A DNA stretch of 64,000 nucleotides, taken from the NCBI GenBank assembly GCA_020205615.1, contig CM035170.1, positions 34,844,123 to 34,908,122 of the forward strand. Direction: 5' to 3'. The DNA is from Panax quinquefolius. Lineage: Eukaryota > Streptophyta > Magnoliopsida > Apiales > Araliaceae. Below, piece after piece: positions 10,636 to 22,526 of the stretch; within the stretch, counting starts at the first letter, position 1; the number at the start of each line of letters is the position of its first letter. A model generated the notes under the pieces. The model saw only the letters and a list, made by a program, of their open reading frames with translations. It had not been told where the DNA came from and searched no databases. A program made the position numbers and the translations under genes.

Positions 10636-11011
10636 AATGTGTTTTTTTTTAATTTCTATATCAGATGGTGGGTTTCGTGTTTTGGCATGGTTTCAATCGG
10701 TAGGGATTGTAGAATTTGGGGATTTTAATGGAGGATTAATGGCATATTTTTGGTTAGATTAATGGAGAATTTGGGAGTTTTTTAATGGGTGAAGGAATTT
10801 AGGGATAAAGGAGGAAATTTATAATATTGAAGAGGTTAGTTCTGTCAAAAAAAATTGTTCAGACATACCTCTGATTGGTTTAGAATTACTTTTGTGTCTA
10901 ACCGATTAGGAGGCATTAAGAGCCAAAAACAAATTTATCAAACAAGTTTTTCCTCTGACCGAATCAGAGGCACACCAGTTAAGAGGTGTTAAGAGCTAAT
11001 CAAACACAACC
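10052..11011. mobile_element. PIF/Harbinger-like MITE
   Basis: The element is 960 bases with terminal inverted repeats GGTTGTGTTTGAT...ATCAAACACAACC, flanked by TAA on both sides (10049-10051 and 11012-11014). GG-starting ends with a 3-base TAA/TTA duplication are typical of Tourist/PIF-Harbinger elements. It has no transposase. Inside are a CT-rich block (about 10230-10510), a TG run (about 10614-10634) and subterminal CCTCTGATTGG-like repeats. A non-autonomous hAT is excluded by the 3-base duplication. Confidence 0.85.
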
Positions 11012-11805
11012 TAAGTCATATAAACCTATGTATACCAAGAACGTTCGTATGGCGCGAATATTAAACGTATACATCGTTTAAGTATTTTACATTTACAATT
11101 CTTAATCTTTTAAACAACTTTAAACCCTTAACCTAAGGTTTTAATAACTTTGTAAAGTGTTACATTAGGTGAAATTTATGTTCATTATCTTTTCCTAAAC
11201 TTTCCCCAAGTTCTGAGCAATCAAAAGCTCATTACTGTGCTTTGCCTTACTCTGGCGATGTGGCACCCGGATCTAGTTTAAAGCCGACGATGCGACGCTT
11301 GAAGTCAGAAGCTAACTCCCCGAGTCGGCGTTGCGGCACTCAGTTTTATGCCTTGGCCAGCGCAACGGCGCCAAGCTTAATCCCTTGAAAATTTTCTAAG
11401 TTTTTCAACACGATCAAACCGCTAACTTTGCTAACTCTTAACTTTATCATTCCAATTCGGAATGAATCCGTTCCCGAGCTAAATTCTTGTTCATATTACA
11501 TACTACGATTTTCCCCGGATAGAATAATTTTTTGAATCCTTTAATAAGCCTTTTAGCAGGATCAAATTTCCTAAGTCGTTCAATTTACTTTGTTAACGTT
11601 TATCGTTCGTTCGTCCGTAACTTACTCATCCGATACTCGAATGAGTTCGTTCTCAAACCTACTGCTCACATTTTCCATGCTCTCTAACATTCTTATAAAA
11701 TCCTAATTATTCGGGATCATTATCCAGCATTACATATTCGTCCGGAAATCATAACAAACTACGATTTCAATGGTTAACATCTTTTACTAAATTTTTTGAC
11801 ATAAC
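11012..11805 (-). repeat. LTR H, segment 3
   Basis: Non-coding. It contains stress- or methylation-worn stretches (ACGAACGAACGATAAACG in minus sense at about 11600) of the kind seen in the chromovirus LTRs D and F (near 29825 and 33970). The right end is the ATAAC duplication (11801-11805) of solo LTR G. Confidence 0.6.
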
Positions 11806-11993
11806 TGAAAGTAGTATGCACACAAGACAATCATGTTTGATGATAAAACATATACTTTGTAATAATCTTATTCATTTATTAATAAAAGAATAGTTTAATT
11901 AAAGGCTTTTAATTTATCTACATGGTACTATTTTTAAATATGTGATAAATCCATAATTTTGAGCAATGTTTTTAGAATCATGATGATGATTAT
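11806..11993 (+). repeat. Copia-type solo LTR G, segment 1
   Basis: Starts TGAAAGTAG right after ATAAC (11801-11805). The matching ATAAC is at 36474-36478 after the G end CAAACCTAACA, so 11806...36473 is one LTR split by element D and solo LTR F. AT-rich, with an ATAATCTTATTCATTTATT-like stretch common at Copia LTR starts. Confidence 0.75.
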
Positions 11994-13351
11994 TGTAACG
12001 CCCGAGAAAAATCAGATTTATGTGAATTAAATTTTTATTTGATTGTTTGAATTAAATGAAATTAATTGTTTATTTATGTAAGTAAGCTGTTTGAAGGTCA
12101 TTCTATGACCTAGGATGTGCGGATGTGGTTAGTATTCTGGCTATGTACTATGATTAATTGTTATGAATTTCCAAGGCTAAAATATTAGTTTTCTGAGAAA
12201 TTTCCGTAAAAACACTATTCATCCGTTTCTGCTCGGAGATTAAGTATGAATTTTTGAGAAACACGTAATGATAGAATTCTAAGACGTGATGGAATATTCA
12301 ATAATATTTCAGTTATGGCAAACGAAGTTTTCGCCTGCGGACTTAAAACCTTAGGGCTGGGAAAAGTGAGATTCGAGAATTAAATGACTGTGTATAATAA
12401 TTAACGTTATTATACGTAACTAATATGAGTATGATACTAGTTATTATATGAGTATAGTATGAAGATTATTACGACGTATGATACGAATATCGTACGAATT
12501 ATATACAAAGAGAATACGAGAATTGTACGAGTAGAATACGATTAGTCTTAGTGGACTTTGAGTTTATGGACTTTGTAGAATCCAATTGGACTTGGATTAT
12601 GTCAAGCCCAATGCATTGTTAAATAAAGCCCAAGATAGACCCAATATTAATTTATTCTAAGGCCCAAACCAATTTTCTTAGTTTGGACCTTAACATTAAT
12701 TCTTATTGGGCATATCTTGGTCTTGATTTCACAATATATTGGGCTTGACATAATCCAAGTCCAATTGGATTCTACAAAGTCCATGAACTCAAAGTCCATT
12801 AAGACTAATTGTATTCTACTCGTACAATTCTTGTATTCTCTTCTTATATAGTTCGTACGATATTCATATTATACGTCATAATAATCTTCGTACTATACTC
12901 GTATAATAACTAGTATCATACTCATATTCCTCACGTATAATAACCCTAAGCATTATACTTAGTCATTAAATTCTCGGAACTCACTTTTCCTAACCCTTAG
13001 GTTTTAAGTCCGCAGGAGAAAACTTCGTTTGGCATAACCGAAATATTATTGAATATTCCATTACGTCTTAGGATTATATCATTACGCGTTTCTCAGAAAT
13101 TCAAACTTAATCTCCGAGCTGAAACAGATGAATAATGTTTTTATGGAAATTTCTCGAAAAATCTTTATTTTTGTCTTGGAAATTCAAAACAATTAATCCT
13201 AGCACATAACCAGAATACTAACCACATCCACACATTCTAGGTCATAGAACGACCTTCACACATCGTACTCACATAAATAATCAATTAAATTCATTTAATT
13301 CAAATAATCAAATAAAATTTAATTCACATAAATATCCGATTTCCTTGGGCG
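11994..13351. repeat. Large palindrome in the 5' LTR of D
   Basis: Two arms of about 675 bases meet at 12672-12680 with a spacer of only about 9 bases (GGCCCAAACCA, spacer, GTTTGGACC). The arms have diverged moderately. Both derive from the LTR start. If transcribed this would give a long double-stranded hairpin. Confidence 0.9.
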
Positions 13352-13430
13352 TGGTTCTAGTAAAGATAAAGGCAAGGCTAAGATGGATAATTAGTTTATC
13401 CTGTAATAGACTAGTATTTTGTATGAATTA
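11994..13430 (+). repeat. 5' LTR of D, first part, rearranged
   Basis: It starts TGTAACGCCCGAG like the 3' LTR. Bases 11994-12671 match the first 680 bases of the 3' LTR (28304-28982), and 12681-13351 are the reverse complement of that same stretch. From 13352 (GGTTCTAGTAAAGATAAAGG) it rejoins the 3' LTR at 31339. About 2.35 kb of the LTR middle, including the TATA region, is missing. The LTR resumes at 22527 after the inserts. Confidence 0.88.
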
Positions 13431-13481
13431 TGTCAGGAATAAGCATGTGAATGCTATTCCTATTTATATATGATTTGATTA

Positions 13482-13526
<45 letters not shown>

Positions 13527-16488
13527 GAATGAATAATATGCAAGTATGCTTGAGTTAAGAAAAGCTGTAAAGTCCTTTGATAGATAATAGAAATATGTGT
13601 ACAAGGACTTAGAATGAATTGATCAAATATGTTAGGTTGATCCTACATAAGCAAAACAGCTTTGTAAAGTCCTTAAAAAAAATGATGTACAAGGACTATA
13701 AATATAGAAAGATCAAGCTTGTTAGGTTGATCTTATGATGTAATAGATAGACTAGTCTGATCGTCGAGCACTGCACCAGAAGTCGTAGTCTGCCAAGTGA
13801 GTCAAGGTTAACTCGAGAGCTAATGAGACAGTATAGAAGTATGCAAGATAGTAGATCTCGGAGTTCGTAGACTGCTAGGGGAAACGAAAAATGATCGTAG
13901 TGTATCGAATATAGATTCCTCAGGATCGTAGTGTGCTGAGGAAGTCATGTTTAGAATTGTAGAGACAGCCTGTACGAGCCGACCAGTCATCTGCCGAAGC
14001 TAAGACAGAAAGGTAGACTACACTCAGAGTCGTAGAGTCTACTGATGCCAAAGCCAAGTCAAGGATCGTAGATCACACTCTGAGTTTGTAGAGTCTATTG
14101 ATTACATGTAGAGATCATAGTTAAGCAAGATCAGATGAAGACAACAAGCACAAGGCAGAAATCGTAGTGTCAAGATCTGATCTCAGGATCGTAGTGTCTG
14201 CACAAGCCGAAGCTGAATCGTAGAGTGCAGAACTACGATCTAAGAAGAAGTGGTCACAATGCCAAGGATGAATCGTAGAGCATATACGGTTCTCAACAAA
14301 TGAACACTCCTAGAATATCCAAAGGAATGAAGCCTCTGGTTCAAGCTGCAAGCTACATCCAAGGAAACCAGAGAGCACTCAACGAATGGCATGCAGGCTA
14401 GCAGAAGATCTAAGCACCAACCCAATTAGCATCAAGATTGAGTTGTAAGGCCATTCATGATGAAGTCTTCCACGAGGAGATCCAAAGAAGACTTCAGAAG
14501 CTGACTAAGGAAAGTTAGCTAATGCAGTAGCTATCAAGTGGACAGAAGACAACGATCTTAGAAGCAACCAAGATCGTAGTGTTTGCCAAACAAAGAAGAA
14601 ACTAATGGAAGGTGAACCGAGGTACTGGTCAGCCTCTAAAGAGCAAGGCTAAATTGATTAAGTGCAGGGTCAGTTCATTGATGATAAGTGAACGAGAGAT
14701 CACAAGGAGAAAGCAAATTTGGGCGCTTTACAAATCAAAGTGTCTTGATATTCAGAAGGGGACCAGAGCAAGGAATTAGGCAATCAATATCTGAGAACAG
14801 TCGAAGCAAATAGAAGTATTGAAGCACTGCATAATACAAGGAAGAGGTGTTCTACATTGAAGATCCAATCAACACTCTTCAAGATCGTAGTGTTAACCCT
14901 ACCAGTCAATGAGCAACACTCAACAAGACACTACGATCAAGTCCTTGAAGACGTGCATCAGAATCGTAGAGTCCGAATAACTGAAGACTGAAGCAATAGC
15001 AAAGGTTCAATCTGAAGGGTAATATTCGGACAAATGCTTATTGAGAGCATCGATGCAATAGGACAACCTCTGATCGAGAAATCAGAAAGAGGTCATAAAG
15101 TCTTCGACCTGCATAAGACATTAAAGTGATACATCTGATAGGGTAGGTGAAACAGTAGACTGCAGCGTCAGAAGAAAGTATGACAAGTCACATCAAGCAG
15201 TCTACCTCAAGCAACTTGAGATCTATGAAGAGATTTGAATAGCCTTCAACGGCTACTTTCCAACGGAAGGATTGGGAAGGAGTATAAATGAGGAAGAGCT
15301 TCAAAGATCAAAGGTTGCTGGAGTTGCCGAGTTTGGAGAGAAGGTGGACTGATCTAAACCATGTGAAACATTGAGTCCGAAGGCTCACTCTACGATCCAC
15401 CAAGAACACTCAGAAGTTAGATAAAGAAAGAAGTAGAAGTGTGAGTTCTACTATGTAGAAGTGAGAGTTCTACTACATGAAGAGTGTTCAGAACTGCCGA
15501 GAGAAAGAAGAGCATCATGACATCTTGATGTCCATCATGGGAAGACTCTAAGTACAATAGAGAAGAGCCTACAGTCATCTTAGCAAGTCCATCATGAGAA
15601 GGCATCAAGTAGCAGAAGGGAGATCACAAAAGCCATCTTGGTGTCAAGCATGAGAAAGCTTCTAAGTACCTAATAGAAGAGCCTACAGTCAGCTTGGAAG
15701 CCTCTCATGTGTAGTCATCAAGTACCAAGGAGAATGATCTTCAAGGCAGTTCAACAAGGGGTTTTCAGAAGTGGTTGAGTAACCAAAGAAGTTGAGCATC
15801 ATGCAAAACTCAGCTGAACTTCAAGGATGATCAAGCCAAGCTGCTAAGTATAGAATTTGTTCAAAGCTGGAATAGCAGCTCAACATCGACTCCAACAACA
15901 ATAAACAAACAACTCAACAAAGCCAGGGCCTGAGGGGTCCTTGTCCAGAGGGACTAAATGAAGCAGGGCCAGAATGGTCCTTGTTCGAAGGGACTAAACA
16001 AAGCAGGGTCAGAAGGGTCCTTGTCCGGAGGGACTAAACGAAGTTCCAAGGCTGCTGGCCTTGAAGAGTTCTTAGTGAACTAAAGTCCCAAGGCTGCTGG
16101 CCTTGAAGGAATCTTAGTGATTCTGTGGTGCGCCCTTCCTTAGTGGAAATCTGCGCTAGTTGAAAGCGTAAGAGTGGATTAGGAGCTTGAGTCTTGAACC
16201 ACTTAAAACCCTTTTGTCTTTTACATTATGTCATTTACATTATGTACTATAATTATTATGTATGTTTTTAACGCTACAACTAAACTCACTCTACTGAACA
16301 ATGTATGTATGATTATGAATATATCAATGAAGGGGATCTTTTACTTATTCCGCTGTGCTTGAAAAGATTCTTATGTTTGTCATATATTAATTATGAACAA
16401 TATAATATAAACTAGAAAAGTATTTGAAATAAAAAGGATCTATTCAACCCCCCCCTTTTAGATCTATTGTGCCCTCTGGGAACTAACA
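13431..16488 (+). repeat. 5' LTR of L
   Basis: Starts TGTCAGGAATAAGC and ends GGGAACTAACA. Same ends and length as M (3066 bases, inverted). Contains a TA run (13487-13523), about 15 copies of an ATCGTAGWGT-like motif (13780-15400), a TATA box and a short tandem block GGGTCCTTGTCCRGAGGGAC (about 15925-16035). Near the 3' end is a C9 run (16448-16456). Confidence 0.9.
15283..15290 (+). promoter_or_regulatory. TATA box of LTR L
   Basis: TATAAATG in GGGAAGGAGTATAAATGAGG. M keeps it on the minus strand at 56636-56629. Confidence 0.6.
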
Positions 16489-16490
16489 AT

Positions 16491-16505
16491 TGGTATCAAA
16501 GCAGG
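16491..16505 (+). other. Primer binding site of L (initiator Met)
   Basis: TGGTATCAAAGCAGG, two bases after the LTR end. It matches the standard plant initiator-Met site TGGTATCAGAGC with one change. Confidence 0.85.
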
Positions 16506-19440
16506 TTCTCATGCTATATTCAAGAACTAATCGCTTTGAGTCTGATCCCAGGCACTAACATTGTTCTAAACTTAGTTTAGTAGTAAGTAACTTGTTATAT
16601 ACGGATGAGCTCACATGTTGGAAATATTGTGTATAGGTTAAATGTGTATATACACCTGAAGCTGCTCAAATTGGTCCATGGTCTCTATTAATACATCAAT
16701 AAGACCAATCCTAGCCTGCAGTCAATCTTGTAGTCCTAAGACTAGACGAGAACACTCAAGAGACGTCAATAACGAAATGTCATGCACCCACCAGTCTGAA
16801 AGATGAAGAAGCCATACATGCTAAGAAATGCTTATCAAGAGAAGAAAGAAGATCTTCTCAAACTTATGTCTGGCCAACCAATAGCTGGGTGCAAACTCTG
16901 TCAGCTAAAGGATGTCAAAGATCTTAATGTTGAGATTCTCTTGGCCTATATCTTCAAGACCACTACTGATTGATTAAAGGCCAACAAGAGCAATAAGCTG
17001 TCAGGAGCAAAAGTAAAGCTATGCTCATCAATACCTAAACTTAGTATATCTAAGGTAAATGACTGTTTAGTAACTGACAGTAAAAAGGTACGGTTCCTCA
17101 CTATTATAAATGTATACATCATAAATGCATCTTCTTATGAACTATAATAGTATTCTGTCAAGGAGTCATAATCTGCCTAAAAAGGTGAAGAAAGAAAGTA
17201 ACCTGAGGATGGAAACTCAAATGACTATAAACTTTCTCTCCACCCAAGTTTTAGGTTGAAGATGACATCTTGCAGGAAATCTGAAATGGGTCATAAGAGC
17301 ATCACAGACCAATGAACTTTATGTTATGTGAAGTAATCTTTCTTGATGGGTTAGTATGTATATACTGAAGCCTATGTTCTAAGTGTTTGACACAACCTAC
17401 ACGGCATGATCGATTCGCAAAAGGTTCTTCTAAGCGATTCAATGAAAGCTGATCACCTCGATGAATCAATCAACTAGATACTCTCCTAAATCGTATAGTT
17501 GATTCTCACTGTGAACACTTAAACATTATGAACATAACCCGAAGAAATGATGAAACCATCATAGATAGAGTGTGTTATTAGATGCCAAATCCTACACACT
17601 CACCATCATCACGCATCTCAAATGTATTATCATAAGATAGGTGCATGCATGAATATATGCATTGGTGATAAATATGATGATTATCCAAATAAGAGGAACA
17701 GGGGTTTAGAAAACTAACCTAGCAGGACCCATTTAATTATGGGTACCAAAAATAGAAATATATTTAAAACCTGCAGGTACTTGGTCAGTCTGACCACACT
17801 AAGGAATGATGAAGCAGAAGACTTTAATCAAGAAGACTCAACCAGCAGAAGGCTAAGGACAATTCAGAGATGATTCTGATAGAGTTCCTATCTGTCCAAG
17901 CTTGTGCTTGAAAACCCTCTGAGCTGACCAGAATGGAGCTCAAATGGCTGCTAATCTGTATATGCAAGCAAGCCATTCAGCCAAAGAAGGAAAGGGTCTT
18001 ATGTGTTCAAAAGCCAGTCAAAGAATGCTATATGGGAAGAATCCTCAAGGAAGTTCACAACAGAAGATTATAGAGCATCATTCAAGAGGAACTTATTGCG
18101 AGAGCAGAACTTCACAACCACAACTGTCAAAGAAGACTACGTTCGTAGTGCTATCAAATAATCGTAGAGTGATCAGTTCTGAAGATACTCATATCTACGA
18201 TACAAGGAAATCTAAGTATTGATGGAGATTCCAGTCAGAAGGAGATACGTAAGGCTGCCTTCAAATGAACTTGAAGAAGAGGGAATCACATCAATCTAGG
18301 AAGACAACATTAACAATTGGGGAACAGTGATCTGTTAAGGAACAACAACACTGAGAAAAGTTGTACCAGCTACAGAGTCCCGAAACTTTGTGGCTGATGA
18401 ACCAAATAAAAATCCATAGTCACTAGGAACGTCTCAAAACGTACTACTGATATCCCTTCAGCCACCCAACCCATAATTGTAAAGTGCCTACGATCAAACA
18501 TATGATAGTATTGTAAGAAGCAGGAGGACACCACGATTTCAGCAATGCAGTTATCTAAAGTTGGTAGAAGACCTCCCAATTTGAAGAGGTCGAATGAGAT
18601 GTCATTACAAATCACTGCTATAGCATTCCATCTGGAAAGCGCCTCAGGGACAAACCTGACCCTTAGCTCACTCTAAGAGGTTGGCCCTTCCTGAACTACC
18701 TTGAACCAGTGATCTAGTTCATCTCAAGGACCAAGTCAGTCAACAATCGTAGAGTCGAGTTTGAAAAGAACTAAACGATCGCAGTGCAACCTCAATGATC
18801 GTAGTGCTACCTCAACAATCGTAGCACAACCTCAGCGATCGTAGAATACAACTCGACGATCGTAGTCCTACCAAAGGGTACTCCAGTTCACAAGGAGCTT
18901 GGAAAATAAGATATTTACTAAACTATTCAAGTTAAGGAGATAAGTTCGAATACATCAGTGATTGAGCTATGCTGCATCAAAGTAAGGAGAAAAGACAAAG
19001 CCATCCACTGCAGCATCTCTTAAAAGTTGATCGTTGAGTCAACCAAGGGAATCGTAGAGTCCATAGTTGCCTTATCATGCCACTCTACGAATCAAAAGGT
19101 TAACGGTCAGAGCCACGTCGTTTAAACAACTACTCTTCTAAAAGGAAACATCTAACTGAAAAGTTATGGGGAGTTACAGCTCATTACTGGGCAACGTGCA
19201 ACCAATGGACGGTTGACACATCACTGATTATGCAGAGTTAGAAGGAAATGCCTTAAAGACAATTTCAAATCTATAGATAGTTTCCAAAAGCTATCGAACC
19301 CTTCTCCCTCCTATTTCCAAACCCTAGAATCCTCTCAAGAGCCAAAATCAGTTAACCTTCCAGAGCCTTACCAAATTACACTCAGCCATCTCTTATAAAC
19401 ATATCTAAATCAGATACCCACATTCTTTGAACTACTCATA
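16506..19440 (+). other. Internal non-coding region of L
   Basis: No frame over 95 codons and no gag-pol domain. A degraded stretch at about 16800-17100 might be an old gag, but nothing diagnostic remains. The region 18130-19090 again carries about ten ATCGTAG/CTACGAT motifs like the LTR, with the densest run at 18740-18870. Confidence 0.7.
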
Positions 19441-20914
19441 ATGGAAAATTGGCAAGTAATCACTGGCATTCAGCTCAGAACCAAATCATTTGAGAAATCT
19501 GATAAGAAGTTTAGGGATATTCTCAAGCTTGTGAAGAAAGCTGGATTTTCAGAATGCCTTGAGGCAAATACTAGAGTTTACATCGATCTGGTTAAAGAAT
19601 TCTACTCAAACGCCTCCATCAACTCTGAAACCCTTACCACCAAGGTTAAAGGTTAGTCTCTGAAGTTAAAATCTTCTGACCTCAATCAATGCCTAGGTTT
19701 TCCTAACCAAGGGCTGAAGAACCTTGATAATGTCAATACTGAACAAGCAAAGGAGGTTATGGGGTACCAAAGAAACCCTAGTTTTAAAGACATGAAGAAG
19801 AAGGAGTTTCTGAAGAGTATGAATTCCTTCTTTGAAATAGTTGGAAAGTGCATCTTGCAAGAACACTTTGCACACGACACGATGATTGACCAACAATTGA
19901 AAATAATGTCGCAATAGTTACAAAAACAAATCGACTTTGGAGCTATCTTGTTCGATCAGATCTCCAAGTGGGTAGATAAGGCTGAGAAGAAGAAGTCCAC
20001 TGAAAAACCCCTGACCAAGGTGTTTCATGGAAGGCTGCTGAGTATTGTACTGAAGAAGAAGCTAGGAGGGAAAATCAAGGATGATGAGGGAAAAACTTTG
20101 AATGTGCACAAAGTGATGTCTCCACAATTATTTGTGAACTGGAAAAAGAACCCTAATGAGAACAAAAGGCTGATCGGTGGGAGCAGCAGTAGGGCCTTTG
20201 CAAAGAAGAGGTAGATAGAAGAGGTAGAGAGCTCTGAGTCTGATGACTCTGCACTAGCAGAAATCACACCATCCTGAAAGAAATCAAAAGGTGTGAATAA
20301 AGCTGGTGATAAGAAGAAAGCTAAGGCCCCACCAAGGAGTCTCTCCATCAAAGAAAAAGTTGAAGAAGAAAGAGCTCTAACTGTTGACACAACAAAGAGG
20401 AAAAGCAACATGCTGCTTCATGGGCCTATCAACAAGAAAACTAAGGTGGAAGACAAACCAGCCTCAGCTTCCCAAAATAGTACCTCTGTTGAAGAAAGGG
20501 ACGTAGAGTCAGCAGAAGAAAAGGAAACAGATGTCAAGGCCGAGAATCCCCATGAGATCGATCCAAGAAGAAAGAAGAAGTTTGGATTAATGTATGGAAA
20601 TTCAGTATCTACTGAAGAAGAGAAATGTACAAGCCTAGTGGCTAATTCTCAGAGTAGTTACTCTGATGATAAAGAAGAAATCCAAGATGACCAAATTGCT
20701 TCCCCAAATGCAACTGCCCCAATGACCCAAGATGATAGGTCAAGTAATGCTGTGTCTGAAGAAGAAGAACTTGCCCCCACCAATCCAGATAGCCACCTTG
20801 CTGAATCAAGAGTTGATGAGATGCGTAAAGAACGATTGCTTCTCGCCAAAGGTCTTTGAACCTCAAAGAAGTCTCGTCTGCACGAACTAGAAAGTCGAAT
20901 CAAGAAGAAGAAGA
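19441..20914 (+). pseudogene. Putative plant-transposon protein in L
   Basis: An ATG at 19441 follows a 5' stretch rich in CCTAGA-type leader sequence. In one frame, with stops at about 19656, 19918, 20214 and 20277, the product has an N-terminal domain (YIDLVKEFYSNASINSE, then QCLGFPNQGL at about 19690) and a middle of mixed charge (KVFHGRLLSIVLKKKLGG). A long lysine/glutamate-rich low-complexity tail (about 20220-20914) follows. The N-terminal pattern recalls the 'putative plant transposon protein' family (Transposase_32-type), found in many plant LTR elements; that match is from memory and moderate. Function is unknown. It has no RT, integrase or zinc knuckle. The C-terminus is cut by repeat R1. 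Confidence 0.55.
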
Positions 20915-22526
20915 AGCTCTAACTCATGCAAGCATACATGCGTTAACAAGTAATACAGAGCAAGTAGAGTATCGATCCCACAGAGAAAGTTGTTTAACTT
21001 AAACTACTATTTATTAATTAAATCACTATATTTATATGCTCACACTATTTATTAAACTTGGTTAGTTCTTGAATTGCAAATAACAACTAAAACAATAATA
21101 ACGATAGAATAAATGATATTGGAACTAATGGGATTCTAAATTCTTTTAATACTTTATTCAATTGCCACTATCATGCATGACTTGCTCACATATCACAGGA
21201 AAGTAGCCAAGAGCACTAAAAGAGTATTAGCCATTTTTCAATGCACTAAGACCTACTTACACAACATCCACAGATGATAGACTCTATGTAAACATCAATA
21301 TAACCAACATCACTATATGTCTATATGAAATTGCAATTATATTGATTTTAAGTTCAAGCCCTTATTCTAACTTATACGGTGAAACAATATATGTCTATCT
21401 GGTTCACGAAATACATAAGCTATATAACACAACCCTATCTATATATACTATCATGCTTACAGTCCATATTTGCATGTTCATTGTCAATTCCATACAAATA
21501 CTGAAATGAATGCTGATCAAGCATTCATACATTCAAAACAATCATGAAAGACATCCCATATGATATGCAAAATAATCCAGCATTTAAACATGCAATCAAA
21601 CTACATATTAAAATCCGTTAGAATCCCATAATAGAGTTTAGTTCATGACTGAACCAAAAGCCATTATGGGATCAAATCTAAACATGATCAATAAACGAAA
21701 ATTGAAAGATGAAAGATGAAACTATCAAACCCAATTGCTGAATACGAATCAAAATTCAAATTCGTATACGATTCCAGGAAAACTAATAATAATAATCCCA
21801 CTCTGGTAGAAAATCCAAAGAAGGAACTGAAAGATAGAGTTGTGGCCTCCTTCTACGTTGGAATCTCTCCCAGAGAGTAAAACACTAATTACAAAGTAAA
21901 GATACATGAAAAACTAATAAAATGTCAAGTGATACCCCTGACACCAGTCAGGAATCGTTTTAAATCAATTACAACCTTTAAAATTTGGAAATAAAATAAA
22001 ATAAGCCAGGAGCTTCAGGCCTCGCGCGCTCCTCCAGCTTGATATTCTTGCGGCCGCAAGACTTGCAGTAGGTTTATATGTTTGGCCGGTCTCGTATGCC
22101 TAGGCTTGTCCTTCTCGCGGTCGCGCAACTTGCAGTAGGCTCCAAGATCTGGCTGAGTAATCGCTGCGGGCGCACGCTCTCAAGGCTATTCTGTCGCGCG
22201 GCCGCGCTGCTTGCAATCTGCAGATCCTGACTCCTATTATGCTATTGCTGCTGCAACTTGTGTAGTCATGCTTTATCTCCTTGCTCCATTGCACCTTCAT
22301 TCCATGCATATTCCATATTTTGCCTCGTCTCAAGCATCCATTCGCCGTGTGCTCAATAACACCACCAAAATAGGCCGATTCCTGCACTTGTTCACCAAAA
22401 TGAGTTTTAAGTTATGCGAAATGCAAATTATCATGAAATATACCTAAAACCTACTAAAATGTACTTGAGATGGGCATAGTTCGCATGAATTGGTACTCTA
22501 TAAGTAGGTATAATTCCTACTTATCA
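20915..22526 (-). repeat. Unclassified 1.6-kb repeat R, copy 1
   Basis: Inverted relative to copy 2 (47126-48787), which it matches from TGATAAGT to GTTAGAGCT. Its right end is a hairpin (ATAAGTAGG loop CCTACTTAT, 22500-22524). It carries a GC-rich core with NotI-like palindromes (GCGGCCGC at 22051, GCGCGGCCGCGC at 22196-22207) in otherwise AT-rich DNA. No ORF, no target duplication and no long terminal inverted repeat are visible. The direction given follows copy 2. Confidence 0.75.

Larger units (their letters stand above)
13431..20914 (+). mobile_element. Non-autonomous large-LTR element L (LARD-like), 3' part lost
   Basis: A complete 3.06-kb LTR, an initiator-Met-type primer site and an internal region with no gag-pol. 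The only coding remnant is a putative transposon protein at 19441-20914. The right part and 3' LTR are absent: the sequence passes into repeat R1 and then straight back into D's LTR, with about 20 bases of D also lost. A solo copy of the same LTR is M (55364-58429). LTR ends, the poly-C run near the end and the primer site suggest a Copia/Sirevirus-like origin, but no enzyme domain confirms it. Confidence 0.8.

Noticed and set aside
17944..18222. 92-codon frame in the interior of L
   Set aside because: It has no domain and overlaps the ATCGTAG motif stretch; probably a chance opening.
20025..20903. Minus-strand frames of 74-128 codons opposite the L protein
   Set aside because: Ser/Leu/Phe-rich antisense shadows of a Lys/Glu-rich coding strand.
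20915..22526. Canonical Helitron (5' TC, 3' hairpin plus CTRR)
   Set aside because: There is an end hairpin, but the TC and CTRR termini and an A/T insertion site are not convincing, so it is left unclassified.
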